Source: Candidatus Saccharibacteria bacterium UBA1235
GTDB taxonomy: Bacteria; Patescibacteriota; Saccharimonadia; Saccharimonadales; Saccharimonadaceae
Assembly (NCBI GenBank): GCA_002309075.1
Contig: DBWP01000008.1
Location: forward strand, 24,484 to 64,173
Direction: 5' to 3'
DNA: 39,690 nt
Position numbers and translations under genes: made by a program. Shown piece after piece: positions 23,062 to 30,520 of this stretch. Each line of letters starts with the position of its first letter. Position 1 is the stretch's first letter. The notes beneath the pieces were generated by a model. It searched no databases. It saw only the letters and a list, made by a program, of their open reading frames with translations, and was not told the origin of the DNA.

Positions 23062-24456
23062 AGGGTTGTTTGGAGTTTGTGGTGGCGTAACAGTATTATT
23101 AAAATCGATTGGCGGCGTCGGAGGTGGTGGCAAAATCTCATCAGTTGGAAGCGCGTAATTAATTTCTGGAACACCATTAATTTCTGGCTCAGACGGAGCG
23201 ACCGGAGCAGCAGCGGCGGCTGGATTTGCTTCTTTTGCTTCGTTGAGGGCCTCTTCTAGCATTTGTCCATATTTACTAGTTCCCTCGTTCAAATTGTCAG
23301 TTACAAAATCAGTAGACGGCGTGATTTTGACCTCTTTTGTGTCAATTTTTAGAGGTTCGATTGGCGTTTCGGGGGTAGTCGCATTATTAGCAGTCAAGCC
23401 GTCAGCAACCGCCTGGAGATCTGGCAAAGGTTCAGCCTCAACTTCTTCGGCCTTCTTTTCAGGCTCTTCTATTTTTTCGGCTCCTTCAGGCGCTTTGTCT
23501 TCTTCATGTTCAACAGCGAGCGTATCGTCTGACTTTTTATCCTCTTCGGAAGATTCCAACATAAACATATTGTCGGCTTCGAGAGAAATATTGTCAGCGA
23601 TCAATTGGCGGTCGGCGCCAGATTTCATAAGCTCCGAAGCAATCTGTAGAGTTGTTGCAGTGGTCTTAGCGTTTGAAAAATGATCTGTCGCAGAAACAAT
23701 ACCAGTTAGGAAAGCAGTCGCTTCTTCGCTAGAAATAGCTTCTTTACCGCCGAGACTATATAGTAATTTTGCAGCCATCTCAGAAACGGAACTGGCACTT
23801 TTATCGCTCCATTCAATATCGCCAAATTTTCCAGGATTCCCAGCAGTAATATTTGCAACTGACGCATCGTGCATAACGCGACCGTGCTCACGGAGGGCTT
23901 CGTCGAGGTCAATACCGTTAGGAACGTTTAGAGCGAGTACAAATTCAATATTGAAATCACCATAAGAAAACTCGAGATCATCTTCGTTGATGCAAGTTTT
24001 GTATGGTGTTATGTAAATTTTAACGAATTCTCCGTCTAACTTATAGCGAAGATGGTCGGCTTTATTTTTATCTAGAGCGATAACAAAGTCCCTAAGCGCA
24101 TCGGCACTAGTTTGGAAAGTCTCTTCAGGCTTCAAGAATGCTAGAGCGTTCGGAGTTTTACCGGAATAGATTGATGTGGCACGCTTACCCATACGATCAA
24201 GGCAGATCGAGAGGCCGATAGCTGCAGCAATCTCATCAACAGAAGGATCCGAAGACAAAGCGACTAGGACATTATGGACTCCAGAAATTTTATTTGCAAT
24301 TTCTTTCATGGGTCCGTCAGAATCTAGAGGAACATTTTCTCCTGGTTGAGCCGTCGTCGTAGCTGGCATATCAGCAGAACCGAGCGGAGGAACGACCGGC
24401 ATAGTATTATCTTGAGTTGCGTTATTTGTGTTAGTTGTTTTGTCTTGATCAGGCAT
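23059..24456 (-). CDS. DHH/NrnA-like phosphoesterase-fold protein with degenerate active site
   Basis: 465 residues from the ATG after AAAGGTGATT. Residues about 50-290 follow the DHH/DHHA1 nanoRNase layout: LVALSSDPSVDEIAAAIGL stands where NrnA has the HxNPDxDAIGS motif. Later comes TGIVSATDHFSNAKTTATTLQIASELMKSGAD, like the family's DTGxFxFxNTxxxTLxxAAxLLxxGAD. The first catalytic His and Asp are replaced, so hydrolysis is doubtful. A disordered N-terminus (Thr/Asn/Pro) and a long acidic, Pro-rich C-terminus (about 300-465) flank the fold. A scaffold or nucleotide-binding role is possible. Confidence 0.75.
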   Translation of the reverse strand: MPDQDKTTNTNNATQDNTMPVVPPLGSADMPATTTAQPGENVPLDSDGPMKEIANKISGVHNVLVALSSDPSVDEIAAAIGLSICLDRMGKRATSIYSGKTPNALAFLKPEETFQTSADALRDFVIALDKNKADHLRYKLDGEFVKIYITPYKTCINEDDLEFSYGDFNIEFVLALNVPNGIDLDEALREHGRVMHDASVANITAGNPGKFGDIEWSDKSASSVSEMAAKLLYSLGGKEAISSEEATAFLTGIVSATDHFSNAKTTATTLQIASELMKSGADRQLIADNISLEADNMFMLESSEEDKKSDDTLAVEHEEDKAPEGAEKIEEPEKKAEEVEAEPLPDLQAVADGLTANNATTPETPIEPLKIDTKEVKITPSTDFVTDNLNEGTSKYGQMLEEALNEAKEANPAAAAAPVAPSEPEINGVPEINYALPTDEILPPPPTPPIDFNNTVTPPQTPNNP

Positions 24457-24474
24457 AATCACCTTTCTACTTTT

Positions 24475-24503
24475 AGTTTAGCATAAGCTTTTGTTTTTGG
24501 CAA
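24475..24503 (-). promoter_or_regulatory. Promoter of the DHH-like gene
   Basis: Minus strand: TTGCCA, 17-base spacer, TAAACT with TGC before the -10. Confidence 0.7.
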
Positions 24504-24517
24504 CTAGAGTTTTACTC

Positions 24518-24546
24518 TTTACTTTTTAGAGAAGATGGTGTATAAT
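24518..24546 (+). promoter_or_regulatory. Promoter of rpsT
   Basis: Plus strand: TTTACT, 17-base spacer, TATAAT. It gives a leader of about 35 bases with AGGA 6 bases before the ATG, one of the few genes here with a conventional leader. Confidence 0.75.
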
Positions 24547-24586
24547 AAATAAAAGTCATTAATTTTTAATCTATATAGGAAAATAA

Positions 24587-24835
24587 ATGCCGATTATTAA
24601 ATCTGCCAAGAAAGCTGCACGTCAAGCGACGAAGCGAACAGCACACAATGTGGGAATCAAGAAAGATATTAAGGCTGCAGTTAAGGCTTTTAAGTCTGAG
24701 CCAAATGTAAAAACTTTGGCAAAAGCGCAGTCTGAATATGACAAAGCTGTTAAGAAAAATCTTTTGAAGAAAAATACAGCTTCTCGCCGCAAAGCACAAC
24801 TTCACGCTTTTCTTAAAAGCGTTAACGCAAAGTAG
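24587..24835 (+). CDS. rpsT: Small ribosomal subunit protein bS20
   Basis: 82 residues, Lys/Ala-rich three-helix 16S rRNA-binding protein. Family features: KSAKKAARQATKRTAHN at the start and the KKNTASRRKAQL segment near the end. It has its own promoter and a Shine-Dalgarno. Convergent with holA, overlapping its 3' end by 14 bases; rpsT-holA proximity is common in bacteria. Confidence 0.97.
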   Translation: MPIIKSAKKAARQATKRTAHNVGIKKDIKAAVKAFKSEPNVKTLAKAQSEYDKAVKKNLLKKNTASRRKAQLHAFLKSVNAK

Positions 24836-25430
24836 AAATTCTTACTAAAAAAGATTCTACCAACAACCAAGGGTCGACCTTGGTTGTTTTCATTTGCATA
24901 TCTATTTTCGCAAGCTCTTTTAGAATTTGTTTTTCCCTTTTATTCTGATTAGTGGAAAAATCTTTGAGAGCCTGAGAGACTAAAAGCCCAGTGAATTTTA
25001 TCGGATCTTCGTTTTGCTTAATTTGATCTAGCATTTTAAGCGCTTTTTTGCTATCGGTTTTAGCAGTTTGATAAATATTAAAAATGAAACGAAAATCTTG
25101 ATTCTCTGGAATTTTAAATTCCTTAAATTCGATTTTATCTTTAAGATTTTTATATGTAATCGTACGCTTATCAAGCTTAGCCTCAAAAAGAATAATATCG
25201 TGAGGAGTATTTAGATATTTGTCGAGCTCTTCGTAGACTGGCTTATTTAAAGTAAAATCGCGAATTAAAATTTTACGTTCCGCGGAAAAAAGTGAAGCGC
25301 CAAGAAAAATAGACGGGAGATCGCCTGGGGTAATTTCTGGGCCATCAATGACTTCATAATTCTCGCCTAGAAGTTTAACGATTTCCTGTTTAGCTCTAAC
25401 GCGGTCGTCGCCGTAAAAAATTTTAATCAT
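24822..25430 (-). CDS. holA: DNA polymerase III delta subunit (clamp loader), short form
   Basis: 202 residues. Delta opens the sliding clamp and bridges the clamp loader. MIKIFYGDDRVRAKQEI at the start, followed by SIFLGASLFSAERKILIRDF (clamp-contact region), matches the HolA N-terminal domain. QALKDF and the C-terminal LAKIDMQMKTTKVDPWLLVESF match the collar domain. It is much shorter than the usual 320-340 residues, so middle helices are trimmed, as in other reduced genomes. Follows fpg by one base. Its 3' end contains the rpsT terminator hairpin on the opposite strand. Confidence 0.85.
   Translation of the reverse strand: MIKIFYGDDRVRAKQEIVKLLGENYEVIDGPEITPGDLPSIFLGASLFSAERKILIRDFTLNKPVYEELDKYLNTPHDIILFEAKLDKRTITYKNLKDKIEFKEFKIPENQDFRFIFNIYQTAKTDSKKALKMLDQIKQNEDPIKFTGLLVSQALKDFSTNQNKREKQILKELAKIDMQMKTTKVDPWLLVESFLVRISTLR
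24862..24890 (+). terminator. rpsT terminator lying inside the holA coding region
   Basis: Eleven-base perfect stem AACAACCAAGG / CCTTGGTTGTT with loop GTCGA, ending in a T-run on the plus strand, 26 bases after the rpsT stop. On the other strand the same bases encode KTTKVDPWLL of HolA. Confidence 0.8.
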
Positions 25431-25431
25431 T

Positions 25432-26280
25432 TTATTTTAGCTCCTGACAATGTGGGCAAATATGTGTACCTCGCCCTGCAACTTTAATTTTAACAATTTT
25501 TTCTCCACAAAGCGAGCATTTCTTTCCTTCGCGGCGAAAAACTTGTGCAAATTTTTCAAGATAGTCGCCGGTTGTTCCGTCAGCCTTGACGTAGGTTGCC
25601 ATTGTGGACCCACCCGAAGCAATAGATCTATCCATAACTTTACGGGCGGATTTTAATAAAAGATCTGCCTCTGTTTTTGAGATGGAACCAGATTTTCGCG
25701 CTGGATGAATATGCGAAAGAAATAAAGCTTCGTCGGCGTAAATATTGCCGAGGCCACAAATAATAGTTTGATCTAAAATAGTCGCTTTAATGCAAGAATT
25801 TTTATGTTTTTGTAGGCGCTTGTAAAAATCCGCGGCAGACATTTTCCATGGCTCAGGCGCGAGTTTTTTGATAAAATTATCGTTTTCTATTTCTTTAGTA
25901 GGTAATACTTTAATAAATCCAAATTTTCTCTGGTCATTAAAATAAAGTTTTCCGCTATCGAATTCTAAGATCACGCGAGTTTGTCTGTTCGGGAGGTTCG
26001 CGATGAAATTATCGCTAGGATGTCCGGCCGCATATCTTTCGGCGGTTTTATCGTCATAGATAAGTTGCCCTGTCATACGGAGGTGAACCATGAGAGAAAA
26101 ATTATTGTCTAAATCGATAATTAGGGCTTTTCCAAAACGGCGAATATTTTTAACGGTGCCAGTGGTTGGTTTTCCGATAAAAGATTTTTCGCACAAAATG
26201 ACGCTGTTTTTTAACTTTTTTTCAATTATGAAATTAGAGAGCCCGCGTCGAATAGTTTCGACTTCTGGCAGCTCAGGCAT
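25432..26280 (-). CDS. mutM: Formamidopyrimidine-DNA glycosylase (MutM/Fpg)
   Basis: 282 residues; excises 8-oxoguanine and formamidopyrimidines, with beta/delta lyase activity. Catalytic P2 and E3 after the initiator Met (MPELPEVETIRRGL) are in place, then the GCGLGNIYADE-equivalent IICGLGNIYADEALF (H2TH). The C-terminal zinc finger is intact: C255, C258, C275 and C278. The ATG overlaps the stop of the previous gene by 8 bases behind GAGGAGAAG. Part of a short repair/replication cluster with holA. Confidence 0.97.
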   Translation of the reverse strand: MPELPEVETIRRGLSNFIIEKKLKNSVILCEKSFIGKPTTGTVKNIRRFGKALIIDLDNNFSLMVHLRMTGQLIYDDKTAERYAAGHPSDNFIANLPNRQTRVILEFDSGKLYFNDQRKFGFIKVLPTKEIENDNFIKKLAPEPWKMSAADFYKRLQKHKNSCIKATILDQTIICGLGNIYADEALFLSHIHPARKSGSISKTEADLLLKSARKVMDRSIASGGSTMATYVKADGTTGDYLEKFAQVFRREGKKCSLCGEKIVKIKVAGRGTHICPHCQELK

Positions 26281-26911
26281 TGCTTCTCCTCAGATAGTCG
26301 TTAGTGAAGCTTTCTATCATATCCTCGACGAGGTTATCGAGAGTATCTTTTGAATAAAAAATGTATTCATCATTTTTTATATCATCATTAAGGTCACGGC
26401 GTCTTAGAATCGCGTTGATTTCCTCTATGTCTTCGGCTGTAATTTGAACTGCATTAATTTTGCTAGCTTTCTTAGCGATTTTTTTAGCAGCTTCTGGGTC
26501 TATATTTAATTCATGGTGAAAGTTCGTATCATAAAGCCAAAAATCGTGATGCTTAATATCAGCTTTTTCGTCATTAGTTTTACCGACACCGAGCGGATGG
26601 CGTTTAATAGTGCGGTAAAAATCATAATTCATAAAACCATCGGTATAAAGATGAAAGAGGTACCCGAGATAAATTGGATTTTTCGCATCAATTTCCGCCT
26701 TATTTTCGGCGTAAAAATTCAGCGAAGACTTTTGATCATAGGCATAATGTGTTTCCCTATGAGGCTTAGTCACTTTCGGGTTGTTAATATAGCCATTATT
26801 GATATCTGGTAAAAGACAACCAAAGAGAAACTCCTGCTTTTCTATCTTATTAAAGCGGAGTTTCTTAGCGATACGTTCGCCAGCTTCTAAATGAATATTC
26901 CAACTAGGCAT
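26273..26911 (-). CDS. Zinc-dependent phospholipase C-like protein
   Basis: 212 residues. The pattern MPSWNIHLEAGERIAKKL, FLFGCLLPDI, a KPHRETHY His cluster, YLGYLFHLYTDGFMNYDF and KHHDFWLYD resembles the Zn-dependent PLC/hydrolase family of Firmicutes and CPR, in which His and Asp bind metals. No signal peptide, so a cytoplasmic hydrolase is more likely than a secreted lipase. A TATAAT ends 9 bases before the ATG, giving almost no leader. It overlaps the following mutM by 8 bases. Confidence 0.7.
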   Translation of the reverse strand: MPSWNIHLEAGERIAKKLRFNKIEKQEFLFGCLLPDINNGYINNPKVTKPHRETHYAYDQKSSLNFYAENKAEIDAKNPIYLGYLFHLYTDGFMNYDFYRTIKRHPLGVGKTNDEKADIKHHDFWLYDTNFHHELNIDPEAAKKIAKKASKINAVQITAEDIEEINAILRRRDLNDDIKNDEYIFYSKDTLDNLVEDMIESFTNDYLRRSNA

Positions 26912-26920
26912 TATTCATAT

Positions 26921-26926
26921 ATTATA
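26921..26926 (-). promoter_or_regulatory. -10 box of the PLC-like gene and mutM-holA
   Basis: Minus-strand TGATATAAT ending 9 bases before the ATG; it lies just after the stop codon of the NrdD-tail-like gene. Confidence 0.6.
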
Positions 26927-26932
26927 TCATAT

Positions 26933-27370
26933 TTAGCGACTATATGCAATATTCTGGTTCATAGCCTGGGTTTCAAGCGCGACCAAGCGAGCAGCATCAT
27001 CAATAGCGGAATTGACAGAATGTTTAACACGAGCATGCTCTTCAGCTCTTTTAGCGTCGTTCCAACGATCTAAAGTGCCAACAAGATAACCAGTGATGCG
27101 GCGGAGACGTTCAAACTTGCCTTCACCAAAATATTCAGAATAGGTATCAAAATATTCTTTCATGGCCTTTTCGCCTTTTTTCGCGGCAATAAGCTTCATG
27201 CCGACTTCGATAAGACAAGATACATGCATAGTTTCATACTGAGCAAAATCTTCTAGGGCAGCTTCAACTTCTTTTTCAGAAATTTTTGCATATTTATTAA
27301 GAGATTTAACAAAACGTTTAATATCGAAATTTTCCGCATCGTTTGAATTTCTGTAAATGATTTTCTTCAT
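26933..27370 (-). CDS. Small protein resembling the C-terminal tail of anaerobic ribonucleotide reductase
   Basis: 145 residues. The block FERLRRITGYLVGTLDRWND followed by AKRAEEHARVKHSV closely resembles the end of NrdD-type proteins (ERxRRITGYLVGTLDRFNNAKRAEEKDRVKH), but the glycyl-radical domain and zinc cysteines are absent. The N-terminal part (NFDIKRFVKSLNKYAKISEK) recalls an ATP-cone start. It could be a nucleotide-sensing or reductase-associated protein; enzymatic activity is excluded by size. A consensus promoter and two direct repeats that look like operators lie upstream. Confidence 0.6.
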   Translation of the reverse strand: MKKIIYRNSNDAENFDIKRFVKSLNKYAKISEKEVEAALEDFAQYETMHVSCLIEVGMKLIAAKKGEKAMKEYFDTYSEYFGEGKFERLRRITGYLVGTLDRWNDAKRAEEHARVKHSVNSAIDDAARLVALETQAMNQNIAYSR

Positions 27371-27425
27371 GGTTTTCTTTCTGTCCTTTCAGACTTATTT
27401 TTGTTATAAGCATTACCTGGAAACC

Positions 27426-27454
27426 ATTATAAACGCTAAATGTGGGGGAGTCAA
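27426..27454 (-). promoter_or_regulatory. Consensus promoter of the NrdD-tail-like gene
   Basis: Minus strand: TTGACT, 17-base spacer, TATAAT, between the polA stop and the gene; a leader of about 50 bases carries AAAGGA. Confidence 0.8.
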
Positions 27455-27478
27455 GTAGTTTTTTGACACTAAATGTGG
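27436..27478 (-). promoter_or_regulatory. Two direct repeats, probable operator
   Basis: The ten bases CCACATTTAG occur twice on the minus strand (27436-27445 and 27469-27478), exactly 33 bases apart, about three helical turns. One lies between the -10 and -35, the other upstream of the -35. The right half ATTTAGTGT is like half an NrdR box. Binding here would block RNA polymerase. Confidence 0.5.
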
Positions 27479-27482
27479 AAAA

Positions 27483-29933
27483 TTAGAGTTCGCCCCAGTT
27501 TTTGCCAGTTGTAATTTCTACAACAAATTTAACTGGAAGTTCTGGCGCCACAGATTCCATTTTTTCTTTCAAAATTTCAACCACTTTTTCGGCAAGTTTT
27601 TCGTCGCACTCGACAATTAAAGAATCGTGGACCTGCATAATAAGATCTGCGCCGTCTGGGAGAGATTTATCAACAGCGATCATAGCGCGTTTCATAAGAT
27701 CAGCCTCAGTGCCTTGAATCGGCATATTAGCGGCAGCGCGCTCGGCGGCTTGGCGAATTATAAAATTCGGCGACTTAACATCCGGGGTAGGGCGACGGCG
27801 GCCGAAATAAGTTTCAACATAGCCTTCTTCCCTAGCCTGCCTTAAAATCGCTTCGAGTTTTTGCTTGATTGGAGCGCGAAGTTTAAAATAATTGTCGATG
27901 AATTGTTTAGCTTCGAAAATTGGCATTTTAGCTGCGTCAGCTAAACCCTTAACGCTCATGCCATAAAGAATCCCGAAATTAATCACCTTAGCAGCACGGC
28001 GTTGGTTTTTTGTGACTTTCTCAATTGGAATATCAAAAGCTTCTGATGCAGTTTTCGCGTGAATATCGATATTATTATTAAAATCATCGATCAGATCTTT
28101 ATCGTCGGATAGGACTGCGGCAAGGCGAAGTTCAAATTGAGAATAATCGGCGGATATTAATACTTTACCGGCTGGAGCGATGAAGCCAGCACGAATGCGC
28201 TTTCCTTCTTCTGTGCGAACTGGGATATTTTGAAGATTCGGGTCTTTAGAGCTAAGGCGACCGGTCGCGGTAACATTTTGGGTAAAAGTGGTGTGGATAC
28301 GATTATTCTTATCGGCAAGTTCTGGTATTGGCACAATATAGGTCGAAAGAAGCTTGGCGGCTTCACGATATTCGATAATTTTCGGAATAATAGGATGGGA
28401 GTCTTTTAATTTTTCTAGCTCTTTGGCACCGGTCGAATAACCACGAGAAGTTTTTTTAATGCCCTTTGTCGGCAATCTTAAATCGCTGAATAAAATTTCA
28501 GAAAGTTGAAGCGGGGAGTTGAGATTAAAATTTTTGCCAGCTAATTCGCATACTTCCTGTTCGAGCTTTTTTACTTCCGCGGCATATTCCTTTTGGAGAC
28601 CCATGAAATAACTTTTATCAATAAGCATTCCCTTTTCTTCCATTTTGTATAAGATCGGAATAAGTGGCAGATCAAAATTAACTAAGACGTCGTAAAGTTT
28701 TGGGGTCTTTTTGAGTTCTATAACTTGTTTTTCGTATTCTTCTTCCGGAACGATAAGTTGAGGCTCGAGTTTTTCGAGTGGGTTGATTAGAAATGCTGCT
28801 TGAGAAAGATCCCAGAAGGGTTTGCCGCCTAAAATCTCATTCGCAATTTTTTTATCATTGTGCATTAAACTCTTAATGTCGTAGTTTATGTAATCTGGCA
28901 TAACACTTTCTCGGAACGCTCCCTCACTCCCGTCGTTACGGGGTTCGGTCGCTCCGTAAACGCCACGTCGGTGTTTATGCTCCTCGAAAGCGTTATCGCC
29001 AGATTTTATATATTTGCGGATTAATGAATTAAAGCGGAGTTTTTCAAGCCCAGCGATGACCTTGTCACGATCAAAATGAAAATCTGGAATATCTTTTAGC
29101 TTAACTGGTGCATCGAACATGATTTCGGCAAGTTTTTTAGAAAGATATGCGCTGTCTTTGCCGGCTTCAAGTTTGCTCCTGGTTGCGCCGGATATTTTGT
29201 TTATATTATTATATATATTATCTAAATCACTATAATCATTTAAAAGTTTCGCGGCGGTTTTTTCGCCAATACCCGGAACACCCGGAATATTATCTGAAGA
29301 GTCACCCTTTAATGCTTTTAGATCTAGGAACTGAGATTTTTTGATGCCGTATTTTTCTTCAATTTCTGGAATATCAATTTGTTCAATATTTGTAAAACCT
29401 TTTAATATTCTCCACATGTGCGTATTGTCGTCGACAATTTGAAGCATATCAAGATCAGAAGAAATAATATAAGTTTCATAGCCACCTGCCTCGTCAGCTT
29501 CTCGACTTAAGGTACCAATAATGTCATCAGCCTCATAATCATCCAGTTCGACAAAACTCCAACCAAGATTTTTAATGAGCTCTTCGAGAAGTGGAATTTG
29601 CGCGTAAAAATCATCACCAGGTTTAATACGTCCAGCTTTATAGTCTTTAAAAAGTGCCCGGCGCTTACTAGTCGACGTCTTAGAATCCCAAGCGACAACA
29701 ATTTTGGTCGGATTTATTTTTTTAACAATTTCCATGGCAATGGCAGCAAAACCGTAAATACCTCCGGTCGGAGTTCCGTCAGGAAGACTTAAGGCTCCCA
29801 TTGCATAATAACCACGGTAAAAAACCGATTTTCCATCAATTAGAACCAGGCGTTTCGTGACAGGTTCTGCCGCCACTCTCCTCCCATCCTCGCAAAGTTC
29901 GGCGGGGGTCCCCCAAGTGGCGTCACCCGTCAT
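27483..29933 (-). CDS. polA: DNA polymerase I, proofreading domain degenerate, two repeats inserted
   Basis: 816 residues from the ATG after AAGGAAGGAT. A 5'-3' exonuclease (about 28-300: LVLIDGKSVFYRGY, DDYEADDIIG, SSDLDML) is followed by a polymerase domain with motif A SADYSQFELRLA, motif B RRAAKVINFGILYG and motif C MQVHDSLIVE. The 3'-5' exonuclease region is shortened and lacks the DTET motif and later catalytic Asp residues. Residues 2-26 come from palindromic repeat E, and about 310-348 from repeat B in the linker between domains. The native start was apparently displaced: other PolA proteins begin near KRLVLIDG. It follows the CoaE-like gene by 1 base. Confidence 0.96.
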   Translation of the reverse strand: MTGDATWGTPAELCEDGRRVAAEPVTKRLVLIDGKSVFYRGYYAMGALSLPDGTPTGGIYGFAAIAMEIVKKINPTKIVVAWDSKTSTSKRRALFKDYKAGRIKPGDDFYAQIPLLEELIKNLGWSFVELDDYEADDIIGTLSREADEAGGYETYIISSDLDMLQIVDDNTHMWRILKGFTNIEQIDIPEIEEKYGIKKSQFLDLKALKGDSSDNIPGVPGIGEKTAAKLLNDYSDLDNIYNNINKISGATRSKLEAGKDSAYLSKKLAEIMFDAPVKLKDIPDFHFDRDKVIAGLEKLRFNSLIRKYIKSGDNAFEEHKHRRGVYGATEPRNDGSEGAFRESVMPDYINYDIKSLMHNDKKIANEILGGKPFWDLSQAAFLINPLEKLEPQLIVPEEEYEKQVIELKKTPKLYDVLVNFDLPLIPILYKMEEKGMLIDKSYFMGLQKEYAAEVKKLEQEVCELAGKNFNLNSPLQLSEILFSDLRLPTKGIKKTSRGYSTGAKELEKLKDSHPIIPKIIEYREAAKLLSTYIVPIPELADKNNRIHTTFTQNVTATGRLSSKDPNLQNIPVRTEEGKRIRAGFIAPAGKVLISADYSQFELRLAAVLSDDKDLIDDFNNNIDIHAKTASEAFDIPIEKVTKNQRRAAKVINFGILYGMSVKGLADAAKMPIFEAKQFIDNYFKLRAPIKQKLEAILRQAREEGYVETYFGRRRPTPDVKSPNFIIRQAAERAAANMPIQGTEADLMKRAMIAVDKSLPDGADLIMQVHDSLIVECDEKLAEKVVEILKEKMESVAPELPVKFVVEITTGKNWGEL
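28892..29005. repeat. GC-rich palindromic repeat, family 1, copy B, inside polA
   Basis: About 114 bp with inverted ends AATCTGGC / GCCAGATT and a near-matched ATAACNCTTTC arm, plus the core hairpin CCCGTCGTTACGGGG shared with copy A. Inserted in frame in the linker after the 5'-3' exonuclease; encodes ATEPRNDGSEGAFRES, in the same reading frame as copy A. Confidence 0.8.
29856..29933. repeat. GC-rich palindromic repeat, family 2, copy E, fused to the start of polA
   Basis: About 78 bp. Starts three bases after the CoaE-like stop and directly follows the AT of the polA start codon. It shares GACGGGTGAC, GGGGGACCCCC and GGGAGGA with copy D. Inner arms GCCACT/AGTGGC replace the CATTT/AAATG arms of D while keeping pairing. 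It forms PolA residues 1-26. Confidence 0.75.
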
Positions 29934-29934
29934 A

Positions 29935-30501
29935 TTAAAATCCTTCCTTCTTAAGGATTTCGTCAAGGCGAGTGTAGATATCTTCTTTTGTACCGTTGTT
30001 TAAGATGTAGTAATCAGCAGCAGCAATCGGGCCGCCTTTTTCGAGGTTTTCAATTTCGCTACGATCACGTTCACGAATAGCAGCCGAATCGAATGGGCGA
30101 TCTGGGCGCTCTGCAACGCGCTTATAACGCAATTTTTTATCAACGACGATAGCAATAAAAGTTAGGTTCGTTGGAAATTCATGTTTTAAAGTTTTAAATT
30201 CCGTCCAAGAATAGACCCCATCTAAAATAATACGTTTTTGTCCGGCAGCGATTAAATCTTTTGTCTCTGCAATAACTTGACGTACGACCCAGTCTTTTCC
30301 TTCTGTCTCACGAATTTCTTCACGGAATTTTTTTTCGGTTTCGCCATCTTCGGAACGCGGGATACCTCGTTTTTCCATTTCTTTATAAATCATGCCACCA
30401 AAATAAACTTTCGGATAGCCATTATCGGTTAAATAGTCTACAGCGACGGATTTACCACTGCCGCTCATACCTACTAGTGCTAGAATTTTTACGTTGTCCA
30501 T
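29935..30501 (-). CDS. P-loop kinase, dephospho-CoA kinase / UPF0200-like
   Basis: 188 residues. P-loop GMSGSGKSVAVDYL at about 11-24, then YFGGMIYKEMEKRGI, RIILDGVYSWTEF and RYKRVAERPDRPFD. This order of motifs matches the CoaE / archaeal UPF0200 group of small nucleoside-type kinases. The final step of CoA synthesis is possible but unproven; a nucleotide kinase is the alternative. Divergent from the APH-like gene across a shared promoter, and TATAAT ends 6 bases before the ATG. Its end carries the ribosome site of polA. Confidence 0.75.
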   Translation of the reverse strand: MDNVKILALVGMSGSGKSVAVDYLTDNGYPKVYFGGMIYKEMEKRGIPRSEDGETEKKFREEIRETEGKDWVVRQVIAETKDLIAAGQKRIILDGVYSWTEFKTLKHEFPTNLTFIAIVVDKKLRYKRVAERPDRPFDSAAIRERDRSEIENLEKGGPIAAADYYILNNGTKEDIYTRLDEILKKEGF

Positions 30502-30520
30502 GATATGATTATATCATATG
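30499..30520. promoter_or_regulatory. Shared divergent leaderless promoter, CoaE-like / APH-like
   Basis: A 22-bp segment including both start codons. The minus strand reads TGATATAAT then 6 bases to ATG (30501); the plus strand reads TGATATGAT then 8 bases to ATG (30518). The two -10 boxes overlap, and each is extended by TG. Confidence 0.7.

Noticed and set aside
27469..27478. Classical 16-bp NrdR box
   Set aside because: Only the right half agrees with the consensus; it is therefore reported as a possible altered operator, not as an NrdR box.
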